From assembly GCA_023409975.1 (NCBI GenBank), contig JAEYQO010000074.1:1-48865 (forward strand): a stretch of 48,865 nt of DNA. The letters are read 5' to 3'. This DNA comes from Bacteroidota bacterium (GTDB lineage Bacteria > Bacteroidota > Bacteroidia > Chitinophagales > Chitinophagaceae). Below are positions 16,839-24,395 of this stretch, in pieces; positions within the stretch are counted from its first letter, which is position 1; each line of letters starts with the position of its first letter. Below the pieces are notes generated by a model that searched no databases, was not told the origin of the DNA, and saw nothing but the letters and a program-made list of their open reading frames with translations. The position numbers were made by a program, and so were the translations under genes.

Positions 16839-18254
16839 CTACCTTTTCTTGTATTTAGCGATCAGATCTGATACGGAGGATCGACGCAGGTATTCCGGAT
16901 TCAACTCTGTGAATACCCGGATCTTTGAAGGGGAGGACTTTAGTGCCTTCTCCAGCTGAAGCATCCCTTCCTTGGATTTTCCAAGCTCTATCAGTAATGC
17001 CGCCTGGTAATAGCGAAAGTCTGGCTTATCTCCACAATGCTCTCTGGCCACCTCAATCTGCGTGAGCGCTTCGTCGTAGTATCCTGCCAGATACAATCCC
17101 TTGATCAGTGCAACCCAGGTCGTTTTATTACCTGGTTTCAACCGAACTGCATTCAAATAGCAAACAAGCGCTTCTGACATTACATCCAGCTCCATCAGGC
17201 AATTGCCGATAGCAAGGCAATACGCCGCGTTATCTTTATTCAGATGCAGTGCTACAGAATATGCTTTTACAGCCTTTTCCCACTGCTTTTCCCGGGCATA
17301 CGTCTCACCGATCTTGAAGAAAATAGAGTCGTCTTTAGGACTTAACTGGGAAGCCTGACGATAGAAATGCCTGGCCCTCGTAAAATCCTTCTGTTTCTCC
17401 CAGCAATAACCAATGGCCTCAAAGATTACATCTTCCGGCTTGGCAATCTCCAGATGTTTTTCCAGTACTTCAATAGCCTTCTCATACCACTTCAGACGCA
17501 TGTAGGCATCAGCCATGTTACGGTAGGCAAATTCAAACTTCTCATCAATAGCCACGCAAAACTCATAGGCATCGATAGCCTTTTCATATAACTTCAATCC
17601 CTGGTAGGCCGCTCCCAGATTAAACCAGGCCAGCGCATTGTAAGGATCATCTTCTGTTACCTGAGTATGCAAGGCTACGCTCTCTTCATTCCTGTTAGTA
17701 AATTCAGCCCAGAAACAAATCTTCTGCAAGGCTTCTTCATTTCTTCTGTCTATTCGCAGAACGCGTTTCAAGGTATCAAATACAGCATCGAATTCTTCGC
17801 ACTCGTCATAAACATCAGAAAGCTCAAGCAACAACTCAATCTTCTCTTTCCCGGCAAAATCCTGCGACCTCGATTCCAGCAACGCGGCTGCCTGATCATA
17901 TTTAAACTGACCAAGCAGGATATCAGCCCGAAGCAGAACGGCGTCAAGATTACTCTGATCATATTGTTCCATCTCGTCCAGAACTTTCAGCGCCTGGCCA
18001 TACTTCTGAGCCTGAGTAAGAATCTCTGCACGAAGCAATAAAATGGAAGCGGAAAAAGGATAGTAAGTGCGGGCTATATCACAGGCAAGTAAAGCTTGTT
18101 CCTCATTGCTGTTCTGGAAATAATATTCGATGATCTTTTCAAAGTCCTCCTCGTCCATCATTCCGGAGGCTTCTCCCTGCTTCACCTGTTCGTAGCGTTT
18201 CAGCAGATCGTCCATCGAATCCCACTCTTCATCCAGATAATCGTCATCAAACAT
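16839..18254 (-). CDS. tetratricopeptide repeat protein (cytoplasmic, 471 aa)
   Basis: A 471-residue all-helical protein made of about ten TPR-like units of 34 residues, each with the W/L-x-x-L/A-G-x-x-Y and A-x-x-x-P-like spacing; clear units include NALAWFNLGAAYQGLKLYEK (about 210-230) and SIFFKIGETYAREKQWEKAV (about 310-330). There is no signal peptide or membrane segment; the first 30 residues are very acidic (MFDDDYLDEEWDSMDD). TPR proteins act as scaffolds for protein partners, and no specific partner is visible. It has its own -7 box and terminator, so it is a single-gene unit. Confidence 0.9.
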   Translation of the reverse strand: MFDDDYLDEEWDSMDDLLKRYEQVKQGEASGMMDEEDFEKIIEYYFQNSNEEQALLACDIARTYYPFSASILLLRAEILTQAQKYGQALKVLDEMEQYDQSNLDAVLLRADILLGQFKYDQAAALLESRSQDFAGKEKIELLLELSDVYDECEEFDAVFDTLKRVLRIDRRNEEALQKICFWAEFTNRNEESVALHTQVTEDDPYNALAWFNLGAAYQGLKLYEKAIDAYEFCVAIDEKFEFAYRNMADAYMRLKWYEKAIEVLEKHLEIAKPEDVIFEAIGYCWEKQKDFTRARHFYRQASQLSPKDDSIFFKIGETYAREKQWEKAVKAYSVALHLNKDNAAYCLAIGNCLMELDVMSEALVCYLNAVRLKPGNKTTWVALIKGLYLAGYYDEALTQIEVAREHCGDKPDFRYYQAALLIELGKSKEGMLQLEKALKSSPSKIRVFTELNPEYLRRSSVSDLIAKYKKR

Positions 18255-18270
18255 ACCGACCTGTTTTTAC

Positions 18271-18278
18271 CAAAGTTA
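18271..18278 (-). promoter_or_regulatory. -7 box (TAACTTTG) for the TPR gene
   Basis: Perfect TAnnTTTG match on the minus strand, predicting a start near 18267 and a leader of only about 13 bases before the ATG at 18254. Confidence 0.55.
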
Positions 18279-18381
18279 AATAAAATAACATGCCACTTAA
18301 ACCACTCATTGTTAAGGCGCTGTCAAAATGCACAGCTTATCAACATCAGCAAAATTACGCTTGACAAAGTGCTGAAAATTG

Positions 18382-18419
18382 TTGTATCTTGACTTGTTTG
18401 GCCAAATTGAAGTCACAAC
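18382..18419. other. nested inverted repeat around a TTTGGCCAAA palindrome
   Basis: A 10-bp palindrome (18397-18406) is flanked by TGACTT (18390-18395) and AAGTCA (18410-18415), with outer GTTGT/ACAAC partly matching. It lies between the stop of the small lipoprotein gene and the TPR promoter. No T-run follows, so it may be an operator or a weak terminator; neither is certain. Confidence 0.3.
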
Positions 18420-18421
18420 AT

Positions 18422-18826
18422 CTAATGGCCGCTGTCTTCTGTTACCGGTAGTATGTAGTCATAGGTTGAATCCTGATCCCGCACTTTCACAGGAATGCCT
18501 CCTTTTACGACTTCAAATATTCCAGGATCATAACCTTCTCCATAGACGTAATAATCGCCGTTTTTCAGGTTCGTAAAAATGGCCTGAGGCTTACCGTCAA
18601 TCAGGGACACCTTCATGGAATCATCAAATTCTTCGACCGCATCAAGCGTGTTGTAAGCTATGTACACCATACAACTGTCGATGTAGGCAGAATGATGCTG
18701 AGTGGTGAGTTTAAGTGTAGCTGTACCACCTTTCCCTGCATCCAGTTTCGGCTCTTCGTTCTTGTCCTTTTCGCAACTGGCAGACAGTAGCACAGGAACC
18801 AACATCAAAAAACTTAACTTCTTCAT
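18422..18826 (-). CDS. small lipoprotein of unknown function (134 aa)
   Basis: A 134-residue predicted lipoprotein with lipobox LSASC (Cys 18) followed by an EKDKNEEP stretch, an acidic/Lys-rich sequence of the kind seen after the cysteine of surface-exposed Bacteroidota lipoproteins. The rest is a small beta-rich domain (GGTATLKLTTQHH, IDSCMVYIAYNT, NLKNGDYYVYGEGYD) that looks like a carboxypeptidase-regulatory or prealbumin-type fold by eye; this is an inference. It follows the GHL10 gene by 43 bases on the same strand and is probably cotranscribed with it. Confidence 0.75.
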   Translation of the reverse strand: MKKLSFLMLVPVLLSASCEKDKNEEPKLDAGKGGTATLKLTTQHHSAYIDSCMVYIAYNTLDAVEEFDDSMKVSLIDGKPQAIFTNLKNGDYYVYGEGYDPGIFEVVKGGIPVKVRDQDSTYDYILPVTEDSGH

Positions 18827-18869
18827 AGATACCTCTTTTTATAGATTGACTACTTACATAGACGATAAA

Positions 18870-20372
18870 TCAGTTGCCGACGCTGGTAACGCTGACATTA
18901 CTGGGCGCACTTTCATTCCACAAACGGTCAAGGGCTGTGACCACATAGTAACTTCTTTTAAAACCTGATGCCTTATCATCGAGAAATTCCGTCTCGGTTG
19001 TCAATGCGATAATTCTATCATTGCGATTCAGATCTACGGTTTCGTCGTTATTAAACCGGTAAACAGCGTAACGAAGTGTTTCCCTGCCTGGATTAGCAGC
19101 TTCCCAGCGCAGAATTGTCCCCTTACCTGAGGGGATGCTGCGAAGTACTGGTGGTTGCGGTGGAACACTGTCAATCCAGGCCATGGTTGGGGGAAACGCG
19201 ATGTATCTGTTGAAAGCTTGTATGCTGTCTTTGAGAGAAGAACGGATCTTATCAAAGCTGGAGGTGCTGTAAAACACATAGCCGGGATTCTTTGTATTCT
19301 CTCTGATATCACGAAGTTGTTTCATCAACTCTTTTGGAGAATTCCAGGGTGGCTTCACTGCATCTACCATGCGGTATACCCCCAGACCATAATACATATG
19401 ACGGTTATACTGGTGCAACTCCCACCAGGGCCGAAGAATCTCAAAGGCTACGAGGCGATGGTTGTGCTCCCAATACAATTGAGGAAGACAATAATCCACC
19501 CATCCCTCTTTCTGCCAGAGCAAGACATCCGCGTAGAGATCATCGTAGTTCGTCTGCCCCCCGCGTGTCTTCGATCCCTCCGGATCCTTATCGGCATTCC
19601 GCCAGACACCAAACGGACTGATGCCAAACTTTACATACGATTTTTCTGATTTGATATTGCGGCTGAGCGCCGAAACAAAAAGATTCACATTATTACGCCT
19701 CCAGTCATCGCGATTCTCAAAGTCTCCACCATACTTTTTGTAGCTGGTAGCATCACCAAATTCCTGGCCTGCTACCCGATACGGATAAAAGTAGTCATCC
19801 ATGTGCACAGCATCGATATCATACTTTTTCACGACCTCCATGATCACACGGATAACATACTCTCTCGCTTCCGGAATGCCAGGATCAAGAACGGTTTTAC
19901 CCCCATAATGGATCAGCCAGTTTGGGTGTTTACGTGTAACATGTTCTGGTGGGTTCGGATTCTTCCGGCTATCGGTAAGCACCCTGAACGGGTTAAACCA
20001 GGCATGAAACTCCATATTCCGCTTGTGTGCTTCCCGGATCATGAATTCCAGAGGATCATAGTAAGGGAAGGGTTCCCTGCCTACCTTGCCCGTGAGAAAA
20101 CGGCTCCAGGGCTCAAAAGAGGACTCATAAAACGCATCCGCCACCGGACGAACCTGAACGATGACTGCGTTGCAGCCCAGATACTTCAGCTGATCCAGCC
20201 GGGCGATAAATTCCTGCTGTTGCTGAACCGCAGGCAATCCGGGCCTGGAAGGCCAGTCTATATTTGAGACCGTGGCGATCCAGCCTGCCCGCAATTCCCG
20301 CTTGTTAGCCTGAGCAGGTTGCAGATTAAAACACAAAAATATCAGTAATAAAGAAAGGATCTGAATACGCAT
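18870..20372 (-). CDS. exported GHL10-type (family 10-like, DUF187) glycoside hydrolase
   Basis: A 500-residue exported TIM-barrel protein of the GHL10/DUF187 family, related to YngK-type proteins and thought to hydrolyse cell-wall or other glycans; the exact substrate is not established. The ATG at 20372 gives a clean signal peptide (about 1-22, ending QPAQA) and lies downstream of a -7 box; the frame runs 30 codons further upstream but that would precede the promoter. Barrel motifs: ELRAGWIATVSNIDWPS at the mature N-terminus, NAVIVQVRP, FHAWFNPFR, DIDAVHMDDYFYPYRV (about 210), FGISPFGVWRN and WVDYCLPQLYWEH with likely acidic catalytic residues. Residues about 405-500 form a fibronectin-III-like C-terminal domain. 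Confidence 0.88.
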   Translation of the reverse strand: MRIQILSLLLIFLCFNLQPAQANKRELRAGWIATVSNIDWPSRPGLPAVQQQQEFIARLDQLKYLGCNAVIVQVRPVADAFYESSFEPWSRFLTGKVGREPFPYYDPLEFMIREAHKRNMEFHAWFNPFRVLTDSRKNPNPPEHVTRKHPNWLIHYGGKTVLDPGIPEAREYVIRVIMEVVKKYDIDAVHMDDYFYPYRVAGQEFGDATSYKKYGGDFENRDDWRRNNVNLFVSALSRNIKSEKSYVKFGISPFGVWRNADKDPEGSKTRGGQTNYDDLYADVLLWQKEGWVDYCLPQLYWEHNHRLVAFEILRPWWELHQYNRHMYYGLGVYRMVDAVKPPWNSPKELMKQLRDIRENTKNPGYVFYSTSSFDKIRSSLKDSIQAFNRYIAFPPTMAWIDSVPPQPPVLRSIPSGKGTILRWEAANPGRETLRYAVYRFNNDETVDLNRNDRIIALTTETEFLDDKASGFKRSYYVVTALDRLWNESAPSNVSVTSVGN

Positions 20373-20408
20373 AGTGGTAGAAGGGCGGAATTGTAGTACC
20401 TGCCAGGA

Positions 20409-20416
20409 CAAAAATA
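20409..20416 (-). promoter_or_regulatory. -7 box (TATTTTTG) for the GHL10 gene
   Basis: Perfect TAnnTTTG match on the minus strand. The predicted start near 20405 gives a leader of about 33 bases and rules out the longer N-terminal frame beginning at 20462. Confidence 0.5.
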
Positions 20417-20479
20417 GGGTAATAAAAAAATAGCCTGCAGCGTCTGCTCCCTGGTCAGTCAACCTTTAAACAAAAGAGG

Positions 20480-20501
20480 TTAGCCGTTGGTTTGCGGCTA
20501 A
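20480..20501 (-). terminator. weak hairpin terminator after the small basic protein gene
   Basis: A 7-bp perfect stem (TTAGCCG at 20480-20486 with CGGCTAA at 20495-20501) and 8-base loop. On the minus strand it is followed by CCTCTTTTG, a weak T-run. Confidence 0.4.
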
Positions 20502-20529
20502 TTGCGCGTGCTATGTGCGGTGGTTCTTC

Positions 20530-20862
20530 TCAGTACACGCCAAAAACATCTCCCATTTCGTTGGTTCCCCAGCTCTTACGGTTTTCCTTTTTTGATGCTT
20601 TTTCCATCTTTTTCAACTGCTTCTGGTTCTCACGCATCCATCGTTTCTCATCTTCCTTTCTGCGTGCAGTCGAAGCGTCACGGTTCTTCACTTGCTTTCT
20701 TAGTGCTTTCCTGTTCTGTTTCCGGTGCAACCTTTTTATGGCACGGGAATCGTGCTGGTCCGCTGTAAAGGACGGACCCAGATGGGGCTGTGCGACTGCT
20801 TCAGAACCCTGAGTACTGAGTAGAAGCCAGCTGAACATTGCAGTAAACAGTGCATGTCTCAT
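20530..20862 (-). CDS. small exported, highly basic protein (110 aa)
   Basis: A 110-residue predicted secreted protein. A signal peptide ends near residue 25 (EAVAQ) and the mature part is very rich in Lys, Arg and Glu, with a probable helix or coiled coil from about 40 to 95 (IKRLHRKQNRKALRKQ, WMRENQKQLKKMEKA). No family is recognised. An overlapping frame on the plus strand is Phe/Ser-rich and looks like the antisense shadow of this Lys-rich region. Support for the minus frame is the signal peptide plus a two-part promoter just upstream. A basic periplasmic protein could bind nucleic acid or lipopolysaccharide, but nothing in the sequence shows this. Confidence 0.6.
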   Translation of the reverse strand: MRHALFTAMFSWLLLSTQGSEAVAQPHLGPSFTADQHDSRAIKRLHRKQNRKALRKQVKNRDASTARRKEDEKRWMRENQKQLKKMEKASKKENRKSWGTNEMGDVFGVY

Positions 20863-20883
20863 TGATTTTGCCTTTAATTAATC

Positions 20884-20913
20884 CTAAAGTATAGCTGCTC
20901 CATTCTTACCAAA
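20884..20913 (-). promoter_or_regulatory. promoter (TTTG-N18-TACTTTAG) for the small basic protein gene
   Basis: On the minus strand a TTTG (20913-20910) is 18 bases from TACTTTAG (20891-20884), which differs from TAnnTTTG at one position. Predicted leader is about 18 bases. Confidence 0.45.
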
Positions 20914-21002
20914 TTACCATAATTCCGAAAAAACAAGATGTTAAAATGATGCCATTGACACCACTGACAGCCACCGAATCTGTCCGGAGAAGGCAGATTC
21001 CC

Positions 21003-21010
21003 TAATTTTG
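21003..21010 (+). promoter_or_regulatory. -7 box (TAATTTTG) for the His-rich protein/TonB receptor operon
   Basis: Perfect TAnnTTTG match whose predicted start (about 21014-21017) falls almost on the TTG start codon at 21018, implying a leaderless or nearly leaderless message. Confidence 0.5.
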
Positions 21011-21017
21011 TGCCCAG

Positions 21018-21356
21018 TTGCTGTCAAAGCTCACACATATCATCTTTACTGCAGGGCTGTGTTTTCTGATCGTTTTTGGTAATACTGCGAAGGAATTCCT
21101 GCATCTTTTCACCGGACATGAGGACACGGCTTGTGAGCACCATGGGCCGGAAGGGCATCTCGCTTTTGAAAAGGAACACCATCATTGTGAGTTTCTCAAC
21201 TTTGTTCTGGCCGACTTCTGCCAGGACACACCTGGTTTCAGACTGACGCAGCCAGCACGCTTGTTCCCCCGGTTTGCCGTGGACATTTCCGCTGCACCCA
21301 TCCGGGACATGCAAATTGGGGAACGCTCACTGAGGGGGCCGCCTGCCTGTGGATGA
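21018..21356 (+). CDS. small His-rich exported protein preceding a TonB-dependent receptor
   Basis: A 112-residue protein with an N-terminal hydrophobic segment (about 8-22, a signal peptide or membrane anchor) followed by a His/Cys/Glu-rich stretch: F-TGHEDTACEHHGP, then H-L-A-F-E-K-EHHHCEFLNF. Such short proteins with a GH-x-D...HH and EHHHC-x-FL pattern are often encoded before TonB-dependent receptors in Bacteroidota and may bind transition metals; this is recalled from gene neighbourhoods, not proven. The only in-frame start is the TTG at 21018, because TAA lies at 21003-21005. The receptor begins 59 bases after its stop, in the same direction. Confidence 0.7.
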   Translation: MLSKLTHIIFTAGLCFLIVFGNTAKEFLHLFTGHEDTACEHHGPEGHLAFEKEHHHCEFLNFVLADFCQDTPGFRLTQPARLFPRFAVDISAAPIRDMQIGERSLRGPPACG

Positions 21357-21415
21357 TTCAATGACACGGGTTCCAGGGCCGTAGCCCTGTATTTTCACAT
21401 TTATACTATAATAGA

Positions 21416-23743
21416 ATGAAACGCGTTGGGATAGGCATAGCGTTACTGCTTTGCATATTACCCGCTGTGGGAAAGGGTCAGCCTGCCTGTTTGCACACGC
21501 TGAAGCTGACATTTGTTGAGACACATAATTTTTCACCTGTGTATCCGGCCGTGGTTTACTTTGATGAGCTACACCGCAGCCTCGAAACCGATGAATCTGG
21601 TGTTATCATCCTCGACAGCCTCTGTGAGGGCAGCTATACCCTCCATGTGCATGGTGCGGGATTCAAGGAAAAAACTGAAACCATCGTTGTAAATGGTAGT
21701 GCATCGCTGCGAATTAAAGTGGACTATGAAGATCATAGTCTCCATGAAATCACTGTGACAGGAGAGCGGACCCAGACGCTGCTTCAGTCGAAGGATGTAC
21801 TGAATAGCTCGCAGCTACAGGCAGCAAGTGGTAAAACCCTTGCCGATATGCTGCAAAGTCTGAGCGGTGTGACAGTGGTCGGCAACGGTGCTACTATCTC
21901 CAAACCCGTGATCCATGGCATGTCGGGCAACAGGATTGTGATGCTCAACAATGGCATCCGACAGGAGGATCAGCAATGGGGAGGTGAACATGCTCCTAAC
22001 ATCGATCCGTTTCTTGCAAACTCAGTGACCGTATTGAAGGGCGCAGCGAGTGTCCGGTATGGAATGGATGCGATTGCGGGTGTCGTGCTCGTAGAGCCGG
22101 AACCGATAAGTGCGGAAAAAGGCTGGGCCGGCGCAGTAAACCTTGCGGGCTTTTCTAATAACAGAATGGGCGTGGCTTCCGCCATGGCGGAGCATACGTT
22201 TAAAAAGGTGCCCTCCCTCGGCTTCCGGGTACAGGGAACTTTTAAAAAAGGTGGCAATTATAGAATTCCCGGCCACTGGGTAGCGAATACCGGTGTAGAA
22301 GAACATAATTACTCTGCCTCACTGGTATACCGGAAACTGCATTATGGAGGCGAGGTCTTCTACAGCCGTTTTAATACCAGCCTGGGCTTATACCGGGGCT
22401 CACATACCGGCAATCAGGAAGACCTTATCCGGGCCATCACCAGCCCTGACCCTCTTGTGGCATCGGACTTCAGTTATGCTCTGGCGCGGCCGCGCCAACA
22501 GGTGCAGCATGATCTGGTCAAAGCCAGATTGTACGCCGATAATCGTTACGGTATCTGGAATCTGATCTATGGATACCAGAGAAACTTCAGGCAGGAGTAT
22601 GATGTGCTGCGATCTGAAAACGGGCGCGCCCAACTCAACCTGACGCTCCAGACACATACACTCAACCTGAACCTCGATCACAAAGCCCTGGGCGGGTTTA
22701 AGGGACAGATAGGCCTCGATGGTATTTTCCAGGACAACAGCTTTGCAGATGGTGACCGTCTGTTTCTGCCAGGGTATCAAAGTGCCGGCGGTGCCGTCTA
22801 CTTCGTCGAAAGATATACCCGTGACCGTTGGAAGGCTGAGGCAGGGCTGCGTTATGATCACAGGTTTTACGGTGTCTATAACCATGAGGGGAGCAGCCAG
22901 GAGCCCGTCTATTACAAATACAGTTATAATAATGCTTCCGGAACGGCTGGTTTTAGCTATCTGCCCAATGATCGTTGGGAATGGGTAATAACGCTGGCCA
23001 ACGCCTGGAGGGCACCTCAGGCTAATGAGCTGTTCAGCGCAGGTCTGCACCATGGGGCAGCGCGCATAGAGCTGGGAAATAAAGAGCTCAAACCTGAAAA
23101 GTCATATAGCGCCAGTGTTGAAACCCGGTTTCGCGAAGGCGATCGATTAAAGCTCGATCTTGTATTGTATAGTCAACTGATCAATGACTATATCTATCTG
23201 GAGCCTGGTGGAGAATTGCTGACCATCAGAGGCTATTTCAAAACCTTCAACTACAGGCAGACGGATGCCTGGTTGAATGGTGCCGACCTCACTGTTCAGT
23301 ATCGCTGGGCAGCCCGGTGGCAGTCGGTACTGAAAGCCTCAACGGTCTATGCGCACGACCGTAAACAGAAAGACTGGCTGATTCTGATGCCGGCAGACAG
23401 GTTCTCCTTCAATACCCGGTTCGAGCCTTCTTCCCCCAAGCGATGGAATGAACCGTTCATCGAACTCAGTAGCAGCTATGTCTTCCATCAGAACAGGATT
23501 CCGGAAAACTTTGATGACATAGACTATCCTCGACCACCAAAGGGATATTTCCTCCTCGGTGGCGCAATTGGAACAGGAGTACGTTTCGGACAGCAGCCTG
23601 TCTATCTCAGCCTGTCAGCTACCAACCTGCTGAATGTGCAATACAGAGATTATCTGGATGCCTTCCGATATTTTATTGACCAACCGGGTACGAATCTGGT
23701 ACTTAGGATCAGAGTACCCTTCAATTTTAAAAATAACATTTAA
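21416..23743 (+). CDS. TonB-dependent outer-membrane receptor with N-terminal carboxypeptidase-like domain
   Basis: A 775-residue TonB-dependent receptor that imports a ligand across the outer membrane using ExbBD-TonB energy. A signal peptide ends near residue 22 (VGKGQ). Residues about 28-105 form a carboxypeptidase-D-like regulatory domain. A TonB-box-like EITVTGER follows near 112, then the plug (about 120-230) with LADMLQSLSGVTVVGNGATI, KPVIHGMSGNRIVMLNNGIR, the QEDQQWGGEHAPNIDPF segment and SVTVLKGAASVRYGMDAIAG. The rest is a beta barrel ending in a typical FN-type C-terminus. The QWGGEHAP motif and close resemblance to zinc/heavy-metal receptors, plus the His-rich protein upstream, suggest metal uptake. 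The lipoprotein gene follows 12 bases later. Confidence 0.92.
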   Translation: MKRVGIGIALLLCILPAVGKGQPACLHTLKLTFVETHNFSPVYPAVVYFDELHRSLETDESGVIILDSLCEGSYTLHVHGAGFKEKTETIVVNGSASLRIKVDYEDHSLHEITVTGERTQTLLQSKDVLNSSQLQAASGKTLADMLQSLSGVTVVGNGATISKPVIHGMSGNRIVMLNNGIRQEDQQWGGEHAPNIDPFLANSVTVLKGAASVRYGMDAIAGVVLVEPEPISAEKGWAGAVNLAGFSNNRMGVASAMAEHTFKKVPSLGFRVQGTFKKGGNYRIPGHWVANTGVEEHNYSASLVYRKLHYGGEVFYSRFNTSLGLYRGSHTGNQEDLIRAITSPDPLVASDFSYALARPRQQVQHDLVKARLYADNRYGIWNLIYGYQRNFRQEYDVLRSENGRAQLNLTLQTHTLNLNLDHKALGGFKGQIGLDGIFQDNSFADGDRLFLPGYQSAGGAVYFVERYTRDRWKAEAGLRYDHRFYGVYNHEGSSQEPVYYKYSYNNASGTAGFSYLPNDRWEWVITLANAWRAPQANELFSAGLHHGAARIELGNKELKPEKSYSASVETRFREGDRLKLDLVLYSQLINDYIYLEPGGELLTIRGYFKTFNYRQTDAWLNGADLTVQYRWAARWQSVLKASTVYAHDRKQKDWLILMPADRFSFNTRFEPSSPKRWNEPFIELSSSYVFHQNRIPENFDDIDYPRPPKGYFLLGGAIGTGVRFGQQPVYLSLSATNLLNVQYRDYLDAFRYFIDQPGTNLVLRIRVPFNFKNNI

Positions 23744-23755
23744 ACATCTGAGACA

Positions 23756-24322
23756 ATGAGAAACAGTTTTATTAAAGTCCCCGTATTGATTGCGACGATT
23801 GCAGCAAGCTTTTCAGCCTGTAAAAAAGATGATCCTCCAAGACCAGTGGAGCAGGAACTGATCACAACCCTGAGATTGATGGTGAATGATAACGGTTCCA
23901 TTCAAAGTTTTGATTACCGGGTAGAGAATGGCTTCAACAACAGTTCCCAGGGCAGCATTCATATTGATACCATTGTGCTGGCACCACACACCAGCTATAC
24001 CGTAGATACCAGGGTGCTGAACGAGAAAGAGAACCCGATGGAAGATATTACCCTGGAAGTGATCGATGAAAAAGACGACCACTTGTTCCTCTATCGCTCC
24101 AACCCTGCTTCAGGCGCCGGTTCCATTGTCAGCACCGGTGGAGATGTTGACGGCAACGGAGATCCGTTTAATCAGACGATCTCGTTCACGACCGGGGCAC
24201 CAGGATCTGGAACACTCACGGTCTACCTGATTCATGAACCTACTGATAAGGCAGGCCTTACCCCTGAACAAACTGGTGGCGAAACGGATGTACAGGCTGT
24301 ATTTCCGGTGAAGATCCAGTAA
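23756..24322 (+). CDS. lipoprotein encoded with the TonB receptor
   Basis: A 188-residue predicted lipoprotein with lipobox SFSAC (Cys 22) followed by KKDDPP. A Lys followed by acidic residues right after the cysteine matches the lipoprotein export signal known for surface-exposed Bacteroidota lipoproteins, so it is probably displayed on the outside next to the receptor. The body is beta-rich (ITTLRLMVNDNGSIQSFDYR, H-I-D-T-I-V-L-A-P-H-T-S-Y, GGDVDGNGDPFNQTISF) with an Asp/Asn-rich D-V-D-G-N-G-D loop that could bind calcium or another metal. Neighbours suggest a role in metal capture by the receptor. A terminator follows. Confidence 0.8.
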   Translation: MRNSFIKVPVLIATIAASFSACKKDDPPRPVEQELITTLRLMVNDNGSIQSFDYRVENGFNNSSQGSIHIDTIVLAPHTSYTVDTRVLNEKENPMEDITLEVIDEKDDHLFLYRSNPASGAGSIVSTGGDVDGNGDPFNQTISFTTGAPGSGTLTVYLIHEPTDKAGLTPEQTGGETDVQAVFPVKIQ

Positions 24323-24341
24323 CGCTGGGAATCAATAGATT

Positions 24342-24376
24342 AAAAAACCGGGTGTAAAAAAGCACCCGGTTTTTTG
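24342..24376. terminator. bidirectional intrinsic terminator
   Basis: A 13-bp stem (24342-24354 with 24363-24375; AAAAAACCGGGTG and its complement) with an 8-base loop. It carries six T after the GC part on both strands, so it ends both the TonB-receptor operon and korA. Confidence 0.88.
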
Positions 24377-24395
24377 TTGTTCGTCGAATGACACG

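Noticed and set aside
20492..20812. 106-codon plus-strand frame rich in Phe and Ser
   Set aside because: Mirror image of the Lys-rich minus-strand gene; the minus frame has a signal peptide and promoter.
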